Positions 17,526-26,014 of a stretch of DNA of 45,000 bases are shown here, piece after piece. Positions within the stretch are counted from its first letter, which is position 1; each line of letters opens with the position of its first letter. The DNA is taken from assembly GCA_902618025.1 (NCBI GenBank), contig CACMYY010000004.1, positions 1-45,000 of the forward strand. The letters run 5' to 3'. The position numbers and the translations under genes were made by a program. Source of the stretch: an uncultured SAR116 cluster alpha proteobacterium (GTDB lineage: Bacteria; Pseudomonadota; Alphaproteobacteria; Puniceispirillales; Marisalimonadaceae). Below the pieces are notes generated by a model. The model worked only from the letters and a program-made list of their open reading frames with translations. It did not search any database and was not told the DNA's origin.

Positions 17526-17632
17526 TATTCTTACTCCAAAAATAACTGTCAATTTTAAATTAATTTTACACAATAATAGTGTAAAATAAAAAAATTATTT
17601 ATTTAAATTTAATTTAAACCTAATGTTAATTT

Positions 17633-18649
17633 ATGATGAAAAATAATAAAAAAATTTGTGTAGTAGGCGCAAGTGGCTTAGTTGGATCTAGCATTGTCAG
17701 GTATGCTCTAGAAAGAGGCTATTTTGTAAATGGCACTCTTACAGATAAATCAGATATAACTAAGGTCAAGTATTTAAAAAAACTCAAGAATTCTAGGAAC
17801 TTAGAATTGTTTAGCGCCAAAATGGAAAACGAAAAAGATTTTATAAATCCGATGAAAAATACAGATGCTGTTTTTATAGCATGTCTAATTCCCACATATA
17901 AGGGTAAAGACGGGACCCCAGCCAAAGAGATGGATGATAAAAGAGGCTATCAAGAAATAATTAATCCGACAGTTAATGGATGTTTAAATATATTAAAAGC
18001 AGCTAAAAATAAAGGTATAAAAAATATTATCATATGTTCTTCTACATCTAGTACGAACCCTGTTCCACCTGTAGAATTTAAAAATGAAATAGAACATTGG
18101 TCCGATGAAAAAGAACAATGTAAAGCCAAAAAATATACATCTGCTACTAAAACAGTTATGGAGAAAATAGCTATTAAATATTGTGAAGAAAATGATATTA
18201 GACTTTCAATTATTTTACCTACAGGGTTATATGGTGATCCCGTTTTACCTATGCATCTAAAGCACAACCCCTTTATTTGGCTAAAAAGAGTGATTGATGG
18301 TGGCAGTCCTAGACATGAGAAAATACCTAATGATTCTGCTTCAATGATACATTTAAGGGATCTAGCAAAAATATTTTTAGCAGTATACGAAAACCCTAGT
18401 GCATCTGGTAGATATTTTGGAGTTTATAAAAGTCTTCATTGGGAAGATATTTATAATGAATGTAAAAAATTAATACCAAACATGAAAATGCCTCAAGGTT
18501 TTTCTGAAGCACCTGTAAAACCAACTACTTTTGATTTTACTAGAAGAGATTCACTTAACGTAAAAATAAAAGATTTTTCTACAACTTTAAAAGAAACGGT
18601 TGATTGGCTAAAAACAAACCCTTTTTCAGAAGAAATAGGTAATGAATAG
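17633..18649 (+). CDS. NAD-dependent epimerase / dihydroflavonol-reductase-like protein
   Basis: 338 residues. The glycine motif GASGLVG at 12-18 opens a Rossmann fold, followed by ATP/NAD-contacting AVFIACLIP, the serine strand IIICSSTSST and RLSIILPTGLYGDP, the extended-SDR pattern of dihydroflavonol or cinnamoyl-CoA reductase-like enzymes. The usual Tyr-x3-Lys pair is not cleanly present: the segment KKYTSATK has Tyr and Lys separated by four residues, so catalysis may differ or be lost. Two ATGs start the gene. Substrate unknown. A very short hydrophobic frame (18642-18719) overlaps its end. Confidence 0.78.
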   Translation: MMKNNKKICVVGASGLVGSSIVRYALERGYFVNGTLTDKSDITKVKYLKKLKNSRNLELFSAKMENEKDFINPMKNTDAVFIACLIPTYKGKDGTPAKEMDDKRGYQEIINPTVNGCLNILKAAKNKGIKNIIICSSTSSTNPVPPVEFKNEIEHWSDEKEQCKAKKYTSATKTVMEKIAIKYCEENDIRLSIILPTGLYGDPVLPMHLKHNPFIWLKRVIDGGSPRHEKIPNDSASMIHLRDLAKIFLAVYENPSASGRYFGVYKSLHWEDIYNECKKLIPNMKMPQGFSEAPVKPTTFDFTRRDSLNVKIKDFSTTLKETVDWLKTNPFSEEIGNE

Positions 18650-18719
18650 GTTAGAACTTATTTTATTTTCATTATTCATACTTTTTTTGCCAACGATATT
18701 GTATTGGGTTGATATTTAA
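18642..18719 (+). CDS. Possible 25-aa membrane micropeptide
   Basis: An ATG inside the last codons of the epimerase gene opens a 25-residue frame, almost entirely hydrophobic (ELILFSLFILFLPTILYW) with a short charged start. It is overlapped by the gene before it, the arrangement of a translationally coupled gene. It may equally be chance in AT-rich DNA, where such frames are common. No Shine-Dalgarno is obvious. Confidence 0.25.
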   Translation: MNRLELILFSLFILFLPTILYWVDI

Positions 18720-18757
18720 TTCTTTTATTTTTTTTTTGACATAAATAGGAACTTATT

Positions 18758-19372
18758 ATGAACAATTTCAAAGAAAGAGATTTTTTCCATGAAGGTATGA
18801 GAGAATTCCAAGATCTTTTTGACGGCCAAAGAACAGCTGATGCTATAGAAAAAAATAGAAAACATTATGAATTTTGGGATGATGAAATAGAATTAATTAA
18901 AAATTCTAAGTTTTTCTTTATTGCTAGTTCATGGAACGGATATATTGACTGTAATATAAAATCAGGAGACCCAGGTTTTGTAAAAATAGTTGAAAAAAGA
19001 ATTATAGAATACCCTGAATATGACGGAAATTCAATGTATCGTACTGCTGGCAACATTTCTAAAAATCCAAATGTAGCTTTACTTTTTCTGAACTTTGACG
19101 GGAAAAGTCGAAGAATTAGGATAAATGGTCATGCAACTATCCATCATGACAACAAATCTCTAAAAGATCATTTTGGCGCCAAGTTTGTTGTGAGAATTAA
19201 CTGCGAAATATATCCAAACTGTCCAAGGTATATTCCAAATCTAAAAAAAGATGAACCGTCAGCTTATGTACCAAGAAAAGGCAAAGCAGTTCCACCTGCA
19301 CCTGAATGGAAAGAAAGAGATTACATAAAAAGTATTTTACCAAAGGATGACCCTCACAAAAGTCGAAATTAA
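18758..19372 (+). CDS. Pyridoxamine 5'-phosphate oxidase-like flavin/split-barrel protein
   Basis: 204 residues. The central region FFFIASSWNGYIDCNIKSGDPGFVKIV, then GNSMYRTAGNISKNPNVALLFLNF and RRIRINGHATIHHD, is the FMN-binding split barrel of the PPOX family, and the Cys-rich end INCEIYPNCPRYIPNL resembles the subgroup annotated as PPOX-like flavoproteins. Such proteins bind FMN, F420 or haem and reduce varied substrates; the substrate cannot be told. Cytoplasmic. The start follows a long T-run and an AGGAAC sequence. Two further PPOX-like genes occur at 30181-31031. Confidence 0.82.
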   Translation: MNNFKERDFFHEGMREFQDLFDGQRTADAIEKNRKHYEFWDDEIELIKNSKFFFIASSWNGYIDCNIKSGDPGFVKIVEKRIIEYPEYDGNSMYRTAGNISKNPNVALLFLNFDGKSRRIRINGHATIHHDNKSLKDHFGAKFVVRINCEIYPNCPRYIPNLKKDEPSAYVPRKGKAVPPAPEWKERDYIKSILPKDDPHKSRN

Positions 19373-19679
19373 TTGTAGTTTCAGAGTGCCTAAGATTGAT
19401 TCGTGTAGAGTTTAAATTTTTGTAATACTTTCAAAAAATCGATAAAAATGTATGCAAAACTTTTAATCAATAATAATTTTTTACGAAGAGTTTTCTTTTG
19501 TAATGCAAATAAAAATCTGATTTGGCTAAAAATTTTACAAATTCACGATTGCCTATTTATTAAGCAAAAATTTTTCTTGCTAACTTTTGATTGACTCATG
19601 ATTTCATTTTATTGATCCTAAGATGTTTTGGAAAGTTATTGGGGAATAACATTCTAATAAATAAATTGGAGGAAAAATA
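19373..19679. other. 307-nt intergenic region before the ABC-importer operon
   Basis: I find no gene in this AT-rich stretch. A short dyad, GTTATT-GGGG-AATAAC at 19635-19650, lies 30 nt before the binding-protein start and could be an operator or leader hairpin. A TTGACT hexamer at 19591-19596 is a possible -35, but no matching -10 stands out. Sugar-operon control is plausible here. Confidence 0.4.
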
Positions 19680-21023
19680 ATGAATAAGTTTATTAATTAT
19701 ATTTTTTACAGTCTATTTTTTTTATTATTTTCAAGCTTAGCTAATGCTGACACAATAAAATTTTGGACTACAGAAGAGCAACCTGCGCGTCTTGCAAAAC
19801 AAAATGCAATGGCTGCAGATTTCTGGCAAAAGACTGGGCACGAAGTAGAGGTTATACCTGTATCAGAAAAAGATCTAGGTAAAAGAGCGACAGCTGCGTT
19901 TGCTGCAGGCGATCTACCTGACGTTATTTATCATACATTACAGTATGTTCTACCATGGTCAGAGGCTGGTATTTTAGACGTAGAAACTAATGATGATATA
20001 GTAAATTCTTTAATGAAAAGAACCTTTGCGCCAGGCGCTATTAAAATGGCGCAATTTGACGGGAAAACAGCTGCAGTTCCAGTTGACGGTTGGACACAAA
20101 TGGTAGTTTATCGTAAAGATATTTTCGATGCAGCTGGATTAGCTCCACCTAATAGCTATGCAAACATTGAAAAAGCAATAGATAAATTACATAACCCACC
20201 AAATATGTACGGTTTTGTTGCAGCAACTAAGGTTGATGAAAATTTTATGAGTCAAGTTTTAGAACACGTCTTTTTAGCTAATGGGGTATCGCCAGTTAAT
20301 AAGAATGGTTTTAGCCCACTAGACGAAAAAGCAACTTCTGAAGTTTTAAATTTTTATAAAAAGATTGCTAAAGCTTCTCCAGCTGGTGAGTTATATTGGA
20401 AACAATCTCGAGCAATTTATTTTGCTGGCAAAGCTGCTATGATTATATGGTCACCTTTTATTTTAGACGAGTTAGCTGGTTTAAGAAACTCCGCACCACC
20501 AACAATCAATGATGACCCAACTTCAAAAGCTTTAGCACAAAAGACTGGAATTGTAACAACGTTTGGTGGCCCATCTAATCCCGCAGGCGCTGCTTGGGCA
20601 GATATACGTTATTTTGGAGTAACCTCAGACGCAAATACTGACGTTGCTGCAGAGTTTGTTAAATATTCAATGAAAGATGGATATACTGCTACACTTTCAA
20701 TTGCACCAGAGGGCAAATTCCCAGTTCGTAGAGGTGAGCCTTTTGATACAGCAAAATATGTAAATGCATGGTCAAAGTTACCAGTTGGAGTTGATAGAAA
20801 GGCTCCTTTATCAGAACTATATTCAGATCTTACAATCAATAAAATTGTTTCTGGACTTCAAACTGCTGATAGATGGGGTGTAAAAGAAGGTCAACTATCT
20901 TTAGCATCAAAAATTATAAATTCTCAAATTATTAATCGAGTAGTTCGTGAATTCATTGATGATCAGATTGATGTTAAGACTGCTGTAAGTAAGTTAAATA
21001 AAGAACTTTCAAAAATAAATTAA
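19680..21023 (+). CDS. ABC-transporter extracellular solute-binding protein, family 1 (sugar)
   Basis: 447 residues with a signal peptide cleaved after about A23 (LANA). The mature protein starts DTIKFWTTEEQPAR and shows family-1 sugar-binding features: GDLPDVIYHTL, AVPVDGWTQMVVYRKDIFDAAGL and a C-terminal lobe. It is periplasmic, capturing a carbohydrate for the permeases downstream. A strong GGAGG precedes the ATG. A hairpin terminator directly after the stop would make this gene much more expressed than the permease genes, as usual for binding proteins. The neighbouring GH63-like hydrolase suggests a glycosylated compatible solute as ligand; that is inference. Confidence 0.92.
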   Translation: MNKFINYIFYSLFFLLFSSLANADTIKFWTTEEQPARLAKQNAMAADFWQKTGHEVEVIPVSEKDLGKRATAAFAAGDLPDVIYHTLQYVLPWSEAGILDVETNDDIVNSLMKRTFAPGAIKMAQFDGKTAAVPVDGWTQMVVYRKDIFDAAGLAPPNSYANIEKAIDKLHNPPNMYGFVAATKVDENFMSQVLEHVFLANGVSPVNKNGFSPLDEKATSEVLNFYKKIAKASPAGELYWKQSRAIYFAGKAAMIIWSPFILDELAGLRNSAPPTINDDPTSKALAQKTGIVTTFGGPSNPAGAAWADIRYFGVTSDANTDVAAEFVKYSMKDGYTATLSIAPEGKFPVRRGEPFDTAKYVNAWSKLPVGVDRKAPLSELYSDLTINKIVSGLQTADRWGVKEGQLSLASKIINSQIINRVVREFIDDQIDVKTAVSKLNKELSKIN

Positions 21024-21031
21024 ATTATTCG

Positions 21032-21066
21032 TTAGACGATCTTCATAAGGTCGTCTAACTTTTTAT
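21032..21066 (+). terminator. Strong intrinsic terminator/attenuator between binding protein and permease genes
   Basis: A 13-bp stem (GTTAGACGATCTT pairing with AAGGTCGTCTAAC, one G-T pair) closes a CAT loop and is followed by TTTTTA. It lies 8 nt after the binding-protein stop and before the permease gene, so it probably sets the ratio of binding protein to transporter by partial read-through. Confidence 0.88.
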
Positions 21067-21087
21067 TATAATTTTAAGAATTTTTGA

Positions 21088-22371
21088 ATGACAAACATCA
21101 AAAAAAAAAATAAGAACACTTTATTAGAAAAAGAAAAAAAACTTGGCCTAATACTCCTACTACCAACTATTTTAATAGTATTATCTGTAGTTATATTTCC
21201 ACTCTTAGCTAATTTTTGGATTTCCTTTAAACCAGTATCCTTGGGAGATCTGCGTCCACCAAAACTTATAGTAAAAGAACGCATTAAAGGAAATTTATCT
21301 GAAAAAAGTCAACTTGCAGAAATTCAATATAGATACAGAAATTCATCGATTAAATATGATCTTGAAAATGTGATAATTAAAGACACAATACCAAATGGTT
21401 TCACCGTTAAAGATTTGCAACCAGCCCAATTTTGTATGATAAAATTAAAAGAGTTAACATGTAATTTAAATAATGTTTCCTCAAGATCCTCTGGAAAGAT
21501 AATTATTAAAATTCATAAGAATGATCAATGGCAAAAAGAATTAGATAACCCCAAAAAAACTAAACCCTTAGTCACTTTTTCAAGCAAAAATGTATTAAGC
21601 TCTTTTGACTTTAACACTGAAAACTTTAAAAAAGTTTTTTCTGCTTCTGAATTTTTTGAAGTATTAAAAGTTTCTTTTTACTATACCATATTTGGCACTG
21701 CTGGAGCATTGTTAGTTGGTCTTCTGGCAGCACAAATTTTACAAAAATCTTTTAGGGGAAGATCAATTGTACGTGGTTTACTTCTTTTCCCTTATGTATC
21801 ACCAGTTATAGCAGTAGCTTTTGCATGGGTAATATTATTTGATCCTTTCTCAGGTATTATAAATTCAATGTTAGTTCAAATGAATGTCATTAACAAACCA
21901 ATTAATTTTTTTGGACAAAAATATACTGACATAATTATTTTTGGTTATGTGTTTAAATTTCCTTTAGCTTTATCAATGGTTATAGCTTTTGAAATTTGGA
22001 GATATTTTCCTCTTTCATTTTTATTTATTCTTGCTCGTATGCAGTCGTTTCCTGAAGAAGTATATGACGCTGCCAAAATGGATGGGGCGTCACCATTCCA
22101 ACAATTCATTTATATTTCACTTCCATTTTTAATTGGTATTATGTCTATTTTATTTTTACTAAGATTCATATGGACCTTTAATAAATTTGATGACATTTTC
22201 TTATTGACTGGTGGAAACGCAGGAACAAGAACCTTTACTGTAAATGTTTATGAACAAGCATTTGCAATTTCTAATCTTGGAGCAGGAGCAGCTGTGGCAG
22301 TAGTAATTTTTATATTTCTACTTACATTCTCTTTACTTTTTATGAGATATTCGAAAAAGGAAACATTTTAA
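21088..22371 (+). CDS. MalF-like ABC sugar permease with an inserted DUF11-like periplasmic domain
   Basis: 427 residues, against about 300 for a typical family-1 sugar permease. The first membrane helix (about 20-42) is followed by roughly 150 extra residues. Within them, residues 73-143 resemble a DUF11-type beta-sandwich repeat (YRYRNSS, VIIKDTIPNGFTV, C116 and C125, then SSGKIIIKI). The core membrane domain follows with the coupling EAA loop EEVYDAAKMDGASPFQQF near 330. The position of the insert is analogous to the P2 domain of E. coli MalF, which contacts the binding protein, though the sequence looks unrelated. It pairs with the permease at 22373. Confidence 0.9.
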   Translation: MTNIKKKNKNTLLEKEKKLGLILLLPTILIVLSVVIFPLLANFWISFKPVSLGDLRPPKLIVKERIKGNLSEKSQLAEIQYRYRNSSIKYDLENVIIKDTIPNGFTVKDLQPAQFCMIKLKELTCNLNNVSSRSSGKIIIKIHKNDQWQKELDNPKKTKPLVTFSSKNVLSSFDFNTENFKKVFSASEFFEVLKVSFYYTIFGTAGALLVGLLAAQILQKSFRGRSIVRGLLLFPYVSPVIAVAFAWVILFDPFSGIINSMLVQMNVINKPINFFGQKYTDIIIFGYVFKFPLALSMVIAFEIWRYFPLSFLFILARMQSFPEEVYDAAKMDGASPFQQFIYISLPFLIGIMSILFLLRFIWTFNKFDDIFLLTGGNAGTRTFTVNVYEQAFAISNLGAGAAVAVVIFIFLLTFSLLFMRYSKKETF

Positions 22372-22372
22372 A

Positions 22373-23596
22373 ATGTTTTGGAAATATGGCTTATTTTTTT
22401 CGATTTTGTCTGGAGGTATATGGGGTGTTTTTTGGCAAATCTTTTTTACCGTAGTTGGCATTTTAACCCTTGGAACTCCTTTGAGTTTAGAGTTAAGTCA
22501 AATTATGATTATTGGGCCATTTGCAGGAATTTTGTACATCAAAAGTCAAAAATTTTTATCCATAAAATTCCATCTTACAGCAATATTTATAATTACTTTT
22601 CTAATTTTTATTTCTAACTTAGGAAACCCTTATCAAGCAGAAGATGAAAATCAACTAATAATATTTATGTTAATTTTATTAACTTCATTTTTTATATGGG
22701 TAAGTTTGAATCATTCTTTATATAATTTAAGTCCTGGAAAATTGTCAAAACATGATATTGAAAGTTTTTTCATAAAATTCATGTGGGGAATAGGTTTAAT
22801 TATATTAATTTTAATAACCTTAATTCCCTTTTATATTATGATTATGACAAGTTTAAAAAATCAACAAAGCTTGATTTTAAACCCTCTAGATTTGTCTGTT
22901 AATTTAAATACCGATTTTAAAACTCTATTTAATTCATACATCGAATTATTTACTAATTTCAATTTTCATTTGTTTTTAATAAATTCTTTCATTGTATCCT
23001 GCACAACTGTAATTATAACTTTATTTTTTTCAATTCCTGGAGCTTATGCACTTGCTAGATTAAGGATACCCAACAAAAAATTTTTTTCAGGTACTGTAAT
23101 TTTAATTTATTTAATTCCTTCTATAGTTTTAATTATTCCACTCTATGCAATTTTTTCATATATAGGCTTAAGAAATTCTTTATTTGGTCTAATACTTGTT
23201 TACCCAGCAACTACAATCCCTGTTGCGCTTTATATGCTAAGAGGTTACTTCAACGCATTATCAAGCGAAATTGATGATGCTGCGTTAATGGATGGTCTTT
23301 CTCGTATTCAAATAATTTTAAAAATAGCTATACCTTTATCTAAACCAGCTATTGTTAGTGTTGGGTTATATGTATTCATGATTGCTTGGAATGAATTCTT
23401 AATTGCGTTCATGTTTTTGGATGATCCTAATATATTTACATTGTCTAGAGGTATCATGTCTTTAAACTCTTCAGAAATTCCACAACAGCACCTGATGGCG
23501 GGGGCAGTAATAGCAACAATCCCTGTGATGATAATTTTTCTTTATTTAGAAAAATTTTTAATATCTGGTCTTTCAGCAGGTGGGGTTAAAGGATAA
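22373..23596 (+). CDS. MalG-like ABC sugar permease with N-terminal membrane extension
   Basis: 407 residues. The C-terminal 280 form a standard MalG-type permease (IPFYIMIMTSLKNQ, then the coupling loop SEIDDAALMDGLSRIQ and IAWNEFLIAFMFL). About 125 extra N-terminal residues add three or four hydrophobic segments not found in the usual family; their purpose is unknown. It begins 1 nt after the preceding permease stop and overlaps the hydrolase start by 1 nt, so the three are coupled. With the permease at 21088 it forms the importer's membrane channel. Confidence 0.9.
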   Translation: MFWKYGLFFSILSGGIWGVFWQIFFTVVGILTLGTPLSLELSQIMIIGPFAGILYIKSQKFLSIKFHLTAIFIITFLIFISNLGNPYQAEDENQLIIFMLILLTSFFIWVSLNHSLYNLSPGKLSKHDIESFFIKFMWGIGLIILILITLIPFYIMIMTSLKNQQSLILNPLDLSVNLNTDFKTLFNSYIELFTNFNFHLFLINSFIVSCTTVIITLFFSIPGAYALARLRIPNKKFFSGTVILIYLIPSIVLIIPLYAIFSYIGLRNSLFGLILVYPATTIPVALYMLRGYFNALSSEIDDAALMDGLSRIQIILKIAIPLSKPAIVSVGLYVFMIAWNEFLIAFMFLDDPNIFTLSRGIMSLNSSEIPQQHLMAGAVIATIPVMIIFLYLEKFLISGLSAGGVKG

Positions 23597-24885
23597 TGAT
23601 TAGAGAAAGATTTCAAAAAGCAGTTGAAATAATAACCAGAAATGATCGTGGTGGTTTTACTGTTCCAACATCTAAACTTTACCCACACCAATGGAATTGG
23701 GACTCTGCTTTTACAGCTTTAGGAATTTCTACTTATAACAAAATAAGAGCATGGCAAGAACTAATTTTGCTGATTAAAGCACAATGGAAAAATGGAATGA
23801 TCCCTCACATAATTTTTCACGAAAATAATCCAAATTATTTTCCTGGTCCAAATCATTGGCAAATCAAATCAAATGCTAATACTAGTTGTCACTCTCAACC
23901 ACCAGTGTTGGCCAGTATAATATGGGATATGGTAAATAATGGAAATAATTATGATTTACAGAAAGGTAAAAGTCTTTTTAATTCTTTAGTGGCATATCAC
24001 GAGTGGTTTTTTTCTGCAAGAGATCCAAATAATGAAGGTTTTATCAGCATAATTCACCCATGGGAGTCTGGAAGGGATAATTGTCCTGATTGGGACTTAG
24101 GGTTAGATAATGTGAATGTTCCAGATAATTTTGAAGATTATATTAGATGTGATACATCACATGTAGAAATATCTCAGAGACCTACAAATAAAGATTATGA
24201 TAAATTTATGTCTATAGTCCAATATGGAAGAAACTGTAATTGGGACCCAAAAAAAATGTATGATGAGGGTCCTTTCTTGGCAATTGATCCAGGAATAAAT
24301 TTTATTTTTTTAAGAGCAAATAAAGATCTTTTATCGTTAGCGAAATTATTTAAATATAAAAATACAGTAAATAAGATTGAAAATTGGATAAATAAACTTG
24401 AGGAAGGTTGCCAAAGATTTTGGAATGATAAGATAAAAGCATTCACTGCATTTGACATGAGAAGTAATCAATTCTGCGACGCTATAACTAACGCATCAAT
24501 GCTTTGCTTATATGCTGGTACAGGTTCAGATAAACAAAAAAATTACACCATTAAGCATTGTGAAAGAATTTTAGATAATTGTGTTTATGGAATGCCAAGC
24601 GTCGATCCAAAACATAGAAAATTCGAAAGTGAAAGATATTGGAGAGGTCCAGTTTGGTCAATAATGAATTATATGATTTCATATGGTTTAGAAAATGAAG
24701 GTGAATACTTACTAGCCAAAAGAATTAAGGATGATACTATTAAACTTATAGAGGTTGGTGGTATGTATGAATATTTTAACCCACATACAGGAAAAGGCCT
24801 TGGTGGACATGACTTCTCATGGACTGCTGCAATTTTATTAGCACTTGGTAGAGATAGTTCTAATTTAAAGTTTACAAACAATTAG
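23596..24885 (+). CDS. GH63-like glycoside hydrolase (mannosyl-/glucosylglycerate-hydrolase type)
   Basis: 429 residues with no signal peptide, so intracellular. The (alpha/alpha)6-barrel signature HQWNWDSAF is at 31-39. HPWESGRDNCPDW at 154-166 matches the general-acid region of GH63 mannosylglycerate hydrolases (candidate acid D161), and a C-terminal Glu in GGMYEYFNPHTG (E392) is a candidate base; FSWTAA follows. The length matches the single-domain glycerate-glycoside hydrolases (about 410-450) rather than eukaryotic glucosidase I. Placed inside an ABC sugar-importer operon, it probably splits the imported glycoside, for example glucosylglycerate, mannosylglycerate or a similar solute. The exact substrate is inference. 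Confidence 0.83.
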   Translation: MIRERFQKAVEIITRNDRGGFTVPTSKLYPHQWNWDSAFTALGISTYNKIRAWQELILLIKAQWKNGMIPHIIFHENNPNYFPGPNHWQIKSNANTSCHSQPPVLASIIWDMVNNGNNYDLQKGKSLFNSLVAYHEWFFSARDPNNEGFISIIHPWESGRDNCPDWDLGLDNVNVPDNFEDYIRCDTSHVEISQRPTNKDYDKFMSIVQYGRNCNWDPKKMYDEGPFLAIDPGINFIFLRANKDLLSLAKLFKYKNTVNKIENWINKLEEGCQRFWNDKIKAFTAFDMRSNQFCDAITNASMLCLYAGTGSDKQKNYTIKHCERILDNCVYGMPSVDPKHRKFESERYWRGPVWSIMNYMISYGLENEGEYLLAKRIKDDTIKLIEVGGMYEYFNPHTGKGLGGHDFSWTAAILLALGRDSSNLKFTNN

Positions 24886-24895
24886 TGAGCACATA

Positions 24896-25951
24896 ATGGC
24901 TTCTATTATTTTACAAAACATTTCAAAATGGTTTTCCAGTAATCAAGTAATTAAAAATGTTGACCTAAACATTAAAGATGGAGAATTCATTGTTTTTGTA
25001 GGTCCCTCAGGATGTGGAAAATCAACACTTTTAAGAATTATCTCTGGTCTTGAAGATTTAAATGAAGGAACTGTTTTAATTGACGATTTAAATGTGACAG
25101 ACAAAATTCCATATGATCGCGGATTATCTATGGTTTTTCAATCTTATGCACTGTATCCCCATATGAATGTTTTTGATAACATAGGTTTTTCTTTGAAAAC
25201 CTCAGGCGTAAAGAGTGATATTTTAGAAACAAAAGTTGGAGAAGTTGCAAAAATTCTTCAACTAGAAGATCTGCTTCACAGACTTCCTAAACAACTATCT
25301 GGAGGACAAAAACAGAGAGTTGCAATTGGAAGAGCAATTATTAGGAAACCTAAAGCTTTCTTGTTTGATGAACCACTTTCTAATTTAGATGCAGCACTGA
25401 GAGTTGAAATGCGTTTGGAAATCTCTAAATTGCATAAAGAACTTGGAGTTACCACGATTTATGTTACTCATGACCAGGTTGAAGCCATGACACTCGCAGA
25501 TAAGATAGTTGTTCTTAACGAAGGAAAAATTATTCAAGTTGGTTCTCCACACAAACTTTACAATTATCCAAAAAATTTATTTGTTGCAGAATTTATTGGC
25601 ACACCAAAAATGAATATTTTAGACTGCATTCAAAAAGAAGGATATATATATTTAGATAAAAATAAAAAAACTAATATTAAAACTAAAAAAGAAAAAATAT
25701 TCAAACTGGGAATAAGACCGGATAATATAGAAATTTGCAAATCTGAAAAAAATATATTGAGTGGGCAAATAAAATTTTGTGAATACTTAGGTTCTGAACA
25801 ATACGTTTATGTTGATTGTGGAATTAACAATAAGCTAATTATAGTAAAAATAGATCCAAATATTAAAGTTGTTCTTTATGAGAAAATAGGCTTGAAATTT
25901 ATCTCTAAATATGTGCACTTTTTTTCTAAGGATGGCCTAAGATTAATTTAA
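24896..25951 (+). CDS. ABC sugar-transporter ATP-binding protein (UgpC/MsmK-type)
   Basis: 351 residues. The Walker A motif GPSGCGKST is near 38-46, the Q-loop VFQSYALYPHM, signature LSGGQKQRVAIGRA, Walker B AFLFDEPLSNLDA and H-loop YVTHDQVEAMT are all intact. A C-terminal TOBE/OB region follows, somewhat short and Lys-rich. It powers the importer formed by the two upstream permeases; the UgpC/MsmK class serves carbohydrate importers. It starts 10 nt after the hydrolase stop and closes the operon. Confidence 0.94.
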   Translation: MASIILQNISKWFSSNQVIKNVDLNIKDGEFIVFVGPSGCGKSTLLRIISGLEDLNEGTVLIDDLNVTDKIPYDRGLSMVFQSYALYPHMNVFDNIGFSLKTSGVKSDILETKVGEVAKILQLEDLLHRLPKQLSGGQKQRVAIGRAIIRKPKAFLFDEPLSNLDAALRVEMRLEISKLHKELGVTTIYVTHDQVEAMTLADKIVVLNEGKIIQVGSPHKLYNYPKNLFVAEFIGTPKMNILDCIQKEGYIYLDKNKKTNIKTKKEKIFKLGIRPDNIEICKSEKNILSGQIKFCEYLGSEQYVYVDCGINNKLIIVKIDPNIKVVLYEKIGLKFISKYVHFFSKDGLRLI

Positions 25952-26014
25952 AAAAATTTATTCTTAAATCCCGATTGTTCAACTTTCATAGTTTAATAAA
26001 TTTATGAGTTTAGT

